Shown here one piece after another: positions 59,112 to 64,000 of a stretch of DNA of 64,000 bases. Source of the stretch: Pedobacter sp. Bi126. GTDB lineage: Bacteria; Bacteroidota; Bacteroidia; Sphingobacteriales; Sphingobacteriaceae. The position numbers were made by a program, and so were the translations under genes. A model generated the notes under the pieces. It was not told the DNA's origin, made no database searches, and saw only the letters and a program-made list of their open reading frames with translations. Every line of letters begins with the position of its first letter. Positions within the stretch are counted from its first letter, which is position 1. The DNA is taken from NCBI RefSeq assembly GCF_918698245.1, contig NZ_CAKKMS010000007.1:186001-250000 (forward strand), given 5' to 3'.

Positions 59112-60341
59112 CTATTCGTACCTCAAGGCTTCTACAGGATCTAGTTTTGATGCCTTTTTAGCAGGATAATATCCAGATAGAATTCCTACAAGTACACATA
59201 ATACAAAACCGCCAATAATAAACAGCCAGGGGATTAAGAATGCGCCACCCATGGCCAGTGAGATCAGGTTCCCTAAAACTATTCCCAGAAAAATACCTAA
59301 AGCACCACCCATTAAACAGATTACTACGGCCTCGATCAGGAACTGGCGGCGAATTACCTTCGGGTTTGCGCCGATGGCTTTACGGATACCAATTTCGCGT
59401 GTACGTTCAGTAACCGAAACGAGCATGATATTCATTAAGCCGATTGAGGCTCCAATTAGGGTAATAACTCCAATGGCAACACCACCAATAGCCACAAAAG
59501 CCAGATTTTCGAATAAAGTTTGAGCAATAGCATCACTTTTGGTAATCTCGAAATTATTGGTTTCATTCACCTTTACCTTGCGGATATTTCTGAATAGCGC
59601 AGTAGATTCACCAATAATGTTTTCCTGCATCTCATTACTGGGTACCATTACCGTTATGGTGTAAGATGGATTGGCATTGGCGTTAATCTGTTTGGCTTTT
59701 AGCAAAGGCACATAGACAGCCCTATCGCCGCTAAAGCCCATACTCGATCCTTTTTTCTCCAATATACCTACAATTTTAAAACGGTTATTACCTACATTGA
59801 TCAGTTTATCTAACGGATCGGAGTCTTTAAATAATTTTTCAACCACTTCGCCACCAACAATGCAAACGTTGCTTCCGAGCTGTATTTCGGAAACACTAAA
59901 ATTTCTTCCCTGTGATAAATTTAATCCCTGAGAGGCTAAGCCATTTTCATCTATACCCTGAACATTGATGTTGGGATTGGTTTTTAAACTCCCGTATTTT
60001 ACGGTAGAACCACCGCTGGCAAAAACACTTACGGCAACAGTTGCAGGGGTATTCAGGCTATCTTTAAATTTAACGGCATCTTCATAGCGGATGGCTTTAA
60101 AAGGTTTTGGGCGTTTGCCATTGCCAATTCTAATTCCGGTACCGCGGTTTCTGATGGTAAAAGAGTTGGCCCCCATGCTACTAAAAGCATCGGTCATACT
60201 TTTCTTTACAGCATCAAGAGTGGTTAAAATCCCAACCAAAGCCATTAAACCAATGGCAATTATTAAGGCGGTAAGCATAGTACGCAAGCGGTTCGCTTTA
60301 ATGGATTCTAATGCCAGTCTGATGTTTTCTCTGTAATTCAT
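59112..60341 (-). CDS. MacB-like ABC transporter permease
   Basis: The 409-residue protein has a membrane helix at residues 20-40, a large periplasmic MacB_PCD domain, and three C-terminal helices (FtsX domain) with LIGASIGLMNIMLVSVTERT and EIGIRKAIGANPKVIRRQFL. This is the type VII ABC family that includes MacB and LolE; it uses mechanotransmission rather than transport across the membrane. The ATP-binding partner is not beside it. Export of macrolide, lipoprotein or peptide is possible; none is assigned. Confidence 0.92.
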   Translation of the reverse strand: MNYRENIRLALESIKANRLRTMLTALIIAIGLMALVGILTTLDAVKKSMTDAFSSMGANSFTIRNRGTGIRIGNGKRPKPFKAIRYEDAVKFKDSLNTPATVAVSVFASGGSTVKYGSLKTNPNINVQGIDENGLASQGLNLSQGRNFSVSEIQLGSNVCIVGGEVVEKLFKDSDPLDKLINVGNNRFKIVGILEKKGSSMGFSGDRAVYVPLLKAKQINANANPSYTITVMVPSNEMQENIIGESTALFRNIRKVKVNETNNFEITKSDAIAQTLFENLAFVAIGGVAIGVITLIGASIGLMNIMLVSVTERTREIGIRKAIGANPKVIRRQFLIEAVVICLMGGALGIFLGIVLGNLISLAMGGAFLIPWLFIIGGFVLCVLVGILSGYYPAKKASKLDPVEALRYE

Positions 60342-60384
60342 TTAGTATTGCGATAAGCGTTTGGCGGGCAAAGCTTGTAAAAAT

Positions 60385-60416
60385 AAAAAAAGTCCCGATG
60401 TTTAGACAAGGGGACC
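60385..60416 (-). terminator. Terminator of the A-type Fe-S carrier gene
   Basis: On the minus strand GTCCC pairs with GGGAC across a 14-base loop and is followed by CTTTTTTTATTTTT. The stem is short (5-6 bp). Confidence 0.6.
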
Positions 60417-60443
60417 GTACTATATGTTACAATAATATTTTAT

Positions 60444-60797
60444 TTATGCCGAGAAACTCGTACCACAACCGCAGGTGCTGGTTGCGTTAGGATTAACGAA
60501 GGTGAAACCACGCGAATTTAATCCATCCTGCCAATCGATCATCATGCCCATTAAGTACATCTGATGTGCTTTGTTCATAAAAACCTTAATACCATCAATA
60601 AAATACTCTTGATCGCCTTCTTTTCTCTGATCGAAACCTAAAATGTAATTCATGCCAGCACAGCCGCCACCTTCTACGCCAACACGTAAACCATAATCTT
60701 CACTGATCTCCTGCTGATCCTTTAATTTATATAACTCTTTAGCTGCTCCTTCAGAAAAAGTAACTGGTGCAAATGCTGTATCAACTGTTGTGCTCAT
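60444..60797 (-). CDS. A-type iron-sulfur carrier (IscA/ErpA/SufA-like)
   Basis: The 117-residue protein has the three cysteines of the HesB family: Cys46 in VEGGGCAGMNY and Cys109, Cys111 in CGCGTSF. It carries or transfers [2Fe-2S] or [4Fe-4S] clusters during assembly, for targets such as IspH and the mutases of this window. Which of IscA, ErpA or SufA it corresponds to cannot be decided. Monocistronic, minus strand, with a terminator at 60385. Confidence 0.95.
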   Translation of the reverse strand: MSTTVDTAFAPVTFSEGAAKELYKLKDQQEISEDYGLRVGVEGGGCAGMNYILGFDQRKEGDQEYFIDGIKVFMNKAHQMYLMGMMIDWQDGLNSRGFTFVNPNATSTCGCGTSFSA

Positions 60798-60889
60798 GTT
60801 ATTTAAATTTTATCTGTTACAAATATAAATAATAATGCACATTTTTGCTTTTAACGGTCCGTTAATATTACCGTAATTAAACAATACTT

Positions 60890-61420
60890 ATGAATACCCA
60901 ACAAATTTTAGTTGACATAGTGATCTTATTTGCAGGCATTTTCATTGCATTAATGGCTGTTTATTATATTTTAAAGAACGATATCCAGCGTTTCTTTAAC
61001 TTAAAAACCATCGAGCTGAACAAAGAAAGCCGGGCGCATATTTTGCCTTTGCGCTTACAGGCTCACGAGCGTTTAATCCTATTTATCGATCGTATTAACC
61101 CTGCAAATTTACTTGTTCGCCTGCATCAGCAAGGAATTGCCATTGCAACTTTACAAGCTGGCATTTTAAATGAAATCCGTTCGGAGTACCAACATAATAT
61201 TACCCAGCAGTTGTATGTAGATAGTGTAACTTGGCGTGTCGTTCGTAAATTAAAAGACGATACCATTGCCATGATTAACAATGCAGTACAAGGCTTGCCT
61301 GCTGACGCAAATGGAATTGAGTTGAGTAAAGCAATTTTGCAGCACATGGCCAGTATTGATGAAAATCCTTACGATTTAACCATCGAACTGATCAAAAAGG
61401 ATATTCACCAACTTTTTTGA
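60890..61420 (+). CDS. Hypothetical single-pass membrane protein
   Basis: The 176-residue protein has one N-terminal helix (about residues 6-27) then a cytosolic domain with ESRAHILPLRLQAHERLILF, then long amphipathic helices (KAILQHMASIDENPY near the end). It resembles a family conserved in Bacteroidota without known function. Divergent from the iron-sulfur carrier (92 bases between starts) and upstream of the mutase; co-transcription with the mutase is not evident, since R3 repeat lies between. Confidence 0.78.
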   Translation: MNTQQILVDIVILFAGIFIALMAVYYILKNDIQRFFNLKTIELNKESRAHILPLRLQAHERLILFIDRINPANLLVRLHQQGIAIATLQAGILNEIRSEYQHNITQQLYVDSVTWRVVRKLKDDTIAMINNAVQGLPADANGIELSKAILQHMASIDENPYDLTIELIKKDIHQLF

Positions 61421-61551
61421 TGAGGTTAATTGGTTAATCGTTTAAATTAGTTAACCGAAATACGCAGGGTTAACCAATTAACCAGTTTCAGCAGTTATGC
61501 AGCTTTGCTGGACTAAAATCAATGACCATTGAACTAATGAACTAACCAATT
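61421..61551. repeat. R3 low-complexity repeat before the mutase gene
   Basis: GGTTAATTGGTTAATCG is a direct repeat of GGTTAAT; GGTTAACCAATTAACC forms part of an inverted match to it. Toward the gene TGACCATTGAACTAATGAAC repeats words seen at 58874. No gene. Confidence 0.5.
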
Positions 61552-63099
61552 ATGAGCGAAAAAAAGTACACCACCACTTCAGGTATTGAAATAAAAGCGC
61601 TGTATACCGAAGCGAAGCCAATGGAAGAGCTGCCTGGAGAATTTCCTTTTACCAGGGGAATCCAGAAGGATATGTACCGCGGCCGCTTGTGGACGATGAG
61701 GCAGTATGCTGGTTTTTCAACTGCTGAAGAATCAAACAAACGTTATCATTATTTATTGGCTCAGGGAACAACGGGCTTATCTGTTGCTTTTGATCTTCCA
61801 ACACAAATCGGTTACGACTCTGATCATGAAATGGCCGATGGAGAGGTTGGCAAGGTGGGGGTGGCTATCGATTCGTTAAAGGATATTGAAATTTTATTTG
61901 ATGGTATCGAGCTGAAAAACATCACAACTTCGATGACGATCAATGCTACTGCTTCAATTTTATTGGCCATGTATATTGCGCTGGCTAAAAAACAAGGTGC
62001 AGATTTAAAACAGATTTCAGGGACGATACAGAACGACATCTTAAAAGAATATGCTGCAAGAGGCACATATATCTATCCGCCAAAGCAATCGATGCGTTTA
62101 ATTACCGATATTTTTGAGTTCTGTAGCAAAGAAGTGCCAAAGTGGAATACCATTTCTATATCTGGCTACCACATTCGTGAAGCTGGATCAACCGCTGTAC
62201 AAGAACTTGCTTTTACACTGGCTAATGGCAAAACCTATCTAAAAGCCGCTTTAGATAAAGGTTTAGATATTAATGTATTTGCGAAACGGTTATCGTTCTT
62301 TTTCAATTGCCACAATAATTTCTTTGAAGAAATAGCGAAATTTAGGGCCGCAAGGCGGATGTGGGCGAAAATTACCAAAGATTTGAGTGCCACAGATGAA
62401 AAAGCGCAGATGTTAAGATTTCATACCCAAACCGGGGGCTCAACCTTAACGGCGCAGCAACCATTAAATAATGTAATCAGGGTAAGCAATCAGGCTATGG
62501 CTGCAGTTCTTGGCGGAACCCAATCCTTACATACCAATGGTTATGATGAAGCACTTTCACTTCCGACCGAATCGGCTGCAAAAATTGCTTTACGTACCCA
62601 ACAGATCATTGCCTTCGAGAGCGGCGTTACCGATACCGTAGATCCACTGGCTGGATCGTTCTTTGTGGAGAGCTTAACTGATGAAGTTGAGGCTGCGGCC
62701 TGGGCTTATATCGATCGGATAGATGCAATGGGCGGCTCGGTTAATGCCATTGAAAGCAACTATATGCAAAATGAGATTGCTGACGCATCTTACCAGTATC
62801 AAAAAGAAATCGAAAATGGCGAAAGGATCTCTGTAGGTGTAAATAAATTTACCCAAGAAGAAGAAGGCCTGACAGAGGTTTTTAATATTGATGATTCAAT
62901 CCGCAAACTGCAATCTGAAAAATTAGCATATTTAAAAGCAACCCGCGATGGAGATGCTGTAGAAAAAGCATTGCAAGAGTTGGATGAAGCTGCTAAAGGC
63001 GAGAAAAATTTGATGCCGTTGATTATAGATGCCGTTGAAAAATATGCTACACTCGGCGAAATTGCAGATGTGTTTAGACGGACTTTTGGCGTTTATTAA
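61552..63099 (+). CDS. Acyl-CoA mutase large subunit, methylmalonyl-CoA mutase type without B12 domain
   Basis: The 515-residue protein is the TIM-barrel catalytic domain of the coenzyme B12-dependent acyl-CoA mutases. RQYAGFSTAEESN holds the Tyr of methylmalonyl-CoA mutase (Tyr89 in Propionibacterium MutA), and NDILKEYAARGTYIYPP holds an Arg; both features favour methylmalonyl-CoA over isobutyryl-CoA, though SMTINATASILL resembles isobutyryl-type mutases. The C-terminal B12-binding domain (DxHxxG) is absent, so a separate cobalamin subunit must exist elsewhere. Role: propionyl-CoA or branched-chain oxidation into the TCA cycle. Confidence 0.92.
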   Translation: MSEKKYTTTSGIEIKALYTEAKPMEELPGEFPFTRGIQKDMYRGRLWTMRQYAGFSTAEESNKRYHYLLAQGTTGLSVAFDLPTQIGYDSDHEMADGEVGKVGVAIDSLKDIEILFDGIELKNITTSMTINATASILLAMYIALAKKQGADLKQISGTIQNDILKEYAARGTYIYPPKQSMRLITDIFEFCSKEVPKWNTISISGYHIREAGSTAVQELAFTLANGKTYLKAALDKGLDINVFAKRLSFFFNCHNNFFEEIAKFRAARRMWAKITKDLSATDEKAQMLRFHTQTGGSTLTAQQPLNNVIRVSNQAMAAVLGGTQSLHTNGYDEALSLPTESAAKIALRTQQIIAFESGVTDTVDPLAGSFFVESLTDEVEAAAWAYIDRIDAMGGSVNAIESNYMQNEIADASYQYQKEIENGERISVGVNKFTQEEEGLTEVFNIDDSIRKLQSEKLAYLKATRDGDAVEKALQELDEAAKGEKNLMPLIIDAVEKYATLGEIADVFRRTFGVY

Positions 63100-63651
63100 T
63101 TAACTTAACGTTCGTAGTTTTTGCGCTTTATTTCAGGATAAAATTAAAGGGACTTTGCTTTTAATAAACCTTGATAAAATGAACGAATATTTTGTTCATT
63201 GATCCTAAAATATTGAGTTAAGCTGTCGTAAAATTCATACAACAATGAGGCGAAATGAAATAAATTAATATTAATTTAAACGATCTGCTTAAATTAATAT
63301 TAATTTATTTATCTTATGGCTTTGATTCTCAGTTTATTCGGGATTAAAAAAGGCTAAAACGCTTAACTAGTGCCTAAAATGGCTTAGATTTTGCTTTTTC
63401 AACAGCTATTCGAAGTGATGGGGATGTATTGATGTTAAATTATGGTTAATGTGAATAACCAGTGTTAATAAATAGTTATCAACATAAAAAATTGAGGTTA
63501 AGCGGGCTACTATATTCCTTATCAGTACGTTACGATTTATTTGAAATTTTTGTTTAAAATGTTGATAATTTTCTCAATATTCGTAGTCCCTAAACGGACC
63601 ATCCCTTTAATTCGAATAGGCACTGTAAACCAATAAATTATAGAAATCGCA
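63100..63651. other. Region upstream of dnaA, possible origin of replication
   Basis: 552 bp without a gene, strongly A+T rich. It has two copies of one 18-bp perfect palindrome (63261-63278 and 63290-63307) and three DnaA-box-like 9-mers: TGTGAATAA (63450-63458; complement TTATTCACA), TTATCAACA (63476-63484) and TGTTGATAA (63560-63568; complement TTATCAACA). The consensus box is TTATCCACA. This composition and place before dnaA fits oriC or dnaA autoregulation. Confidence 0.6.
63261..63307. repeat. Duplicated 18-bp palindrome TAAATTAATATTAATTTA
   Basis: Two exact copies (63261-63278 and 63290-63307) with starts 29 bp apart. Each is a perfect inverted repeat consisting only of A and T. Confidence 0.92.
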
Positions 63652-64000
63652 ATGGAAAAAACTTGTACAGAAGTATGGAAGAACTGTCTTCAAATTATTA
63701 AGGATAACATTCCGAGCCAAAGTTTCAAAACTTGGTTCGAGCCAATAACAGCCCTTAAATTGGAAGGTAAGGTTTTAACTATACAGGTGCCAAGTTTGTT
63801 CTTTTACGAATGGCTTGAAGAACATTATGTAGGCTTGCTGCGCAAGACTGTAAAAAAACAACTTGGAGAGGATGGCAGGTTGGAATATAACATCGTTGTA
63901 GATAAATCATCAAACAGCGGTAATCCTTATACTACCAATATGCCCTCAAATGGAAATGGAGCGGAGGCAAAGGTACAATCGATGCCGATTCCGGTTTCCA
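63652..64000 (+). CDS. dnaA: Chromosomal replication initiator DnaA, 3' end outside window
   Basis: The first 116 codons of dnaA are present. Visible residues form DnaA domain I: CTEVWKNCLQIIKDNIPSQS then FKTWFEPITAL and SLFFYEWLEEHY, the interaction site for DnaB and other regulators, followed by the start of the flexible domain II rich in N, S and G. AAA+ and DNA-binding domains lie beyond the window. It begins immediately after an AT-rich region containing DnaA-box-like sequences. Confidence 0.96.
   Translation, partial: MEKTCTEVWKNCLQIIKDNIPSQSFKTWFEPITALKLEGKVLTIQVPSLFFYEWLEEHYVGLLRKTVKKQLGEDGRLEYNIVVDKSSNSGNPYTTNMPSNGNGAEAKVQSMPIPVS

Overview
The window looks like the chromosome of a Bacteroidota bacterium close to Pedobacter or another Sphingobacteriaceae genus. 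The evidence is low GC, near absence of Shine-Dalgarno sites, many copies of the Bacteroidota -7 element TAnnTTTG just upstream of genes, lineage-typical proteins (DUF1599, BT_3928-type DoxX, CCC-motif membrane protein, YARHG lipoprotein, head-GIN protein, GH3-like protein) and flexirubin-free carotenoid genes. The right end holds the start of dnaA, preceded by an AT-rich region with DnaA-box-like sites, so the window probably abuts the replication origin.

Layout. 1-3.3 kb: M23 peptidase plus bactofilin, a CBS protein, ahcY. 3.4-10.5 kb: small secreted and membrane proteins, GtrA plus GT39 glycosyltransferase, pdxJ, a DMT exporter, and the first large block of non-coding repeats. 10.5-24 kb: lipoprotein, a very large TlpA-like thioredoxin protein, a glycosyltransferase-like protein, gcvP, a frameshifted eCIS-core (DUF4157-like) gene, a class-C beta-lactamase-fold hydrolase, YceI, metallo-beta-lactamase-fold hydrolase, sulfatase. 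24-38 kb: housekeeping genes (recJ, lptB, GH3, cdaA, folP, aroK) and small membrane proteins. 38-51 kb: carotenoid desaturase with an M28 peptidase, rlmD, then a decayed REP-associated transposase next to a carotenoid operon (acyltransferase, GT2, CruF-like hydratase, ispH, CrtW-like ketolase). 51-59 kb: hemH, gntK, waaA, then a UDP-sugar operon (ugd, uxs, galE) ending in a CpsB-type phosphatase. 59-64 kb: MacB-like permease, A-type Fe-S carrier, acyl-CoA mutase, origin region and dnaA.

How genes work together. The 47-51 kb operon resembles green-sulfur-bacterial CruD/CruC/CruF: hydration of a monocyclic carotenoid end, glycosylation of the new hydroxyl, acylation of the sugar, with CrtW adding a keto group and IspH supplying isoprenoid precursor. 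The desaturase at 38-40 kb resembles CrtD and could complete this route. The 54-59 kb operon makes UDP-glucuronate, UDP-xylose and UDP-galactose-type donors for surface polysaccharide.

The most unusual sequence is not coding. At least four families of intergenic repeats are present. One (ACCGCAAAG/CTTTGCGGT ends) has expanded into tandem arrays three times, once copying the 3' end of the neighbouring gene, once as an alternating two-type array. No rRNA, tRNA or CRISPR array was recognised by eye.
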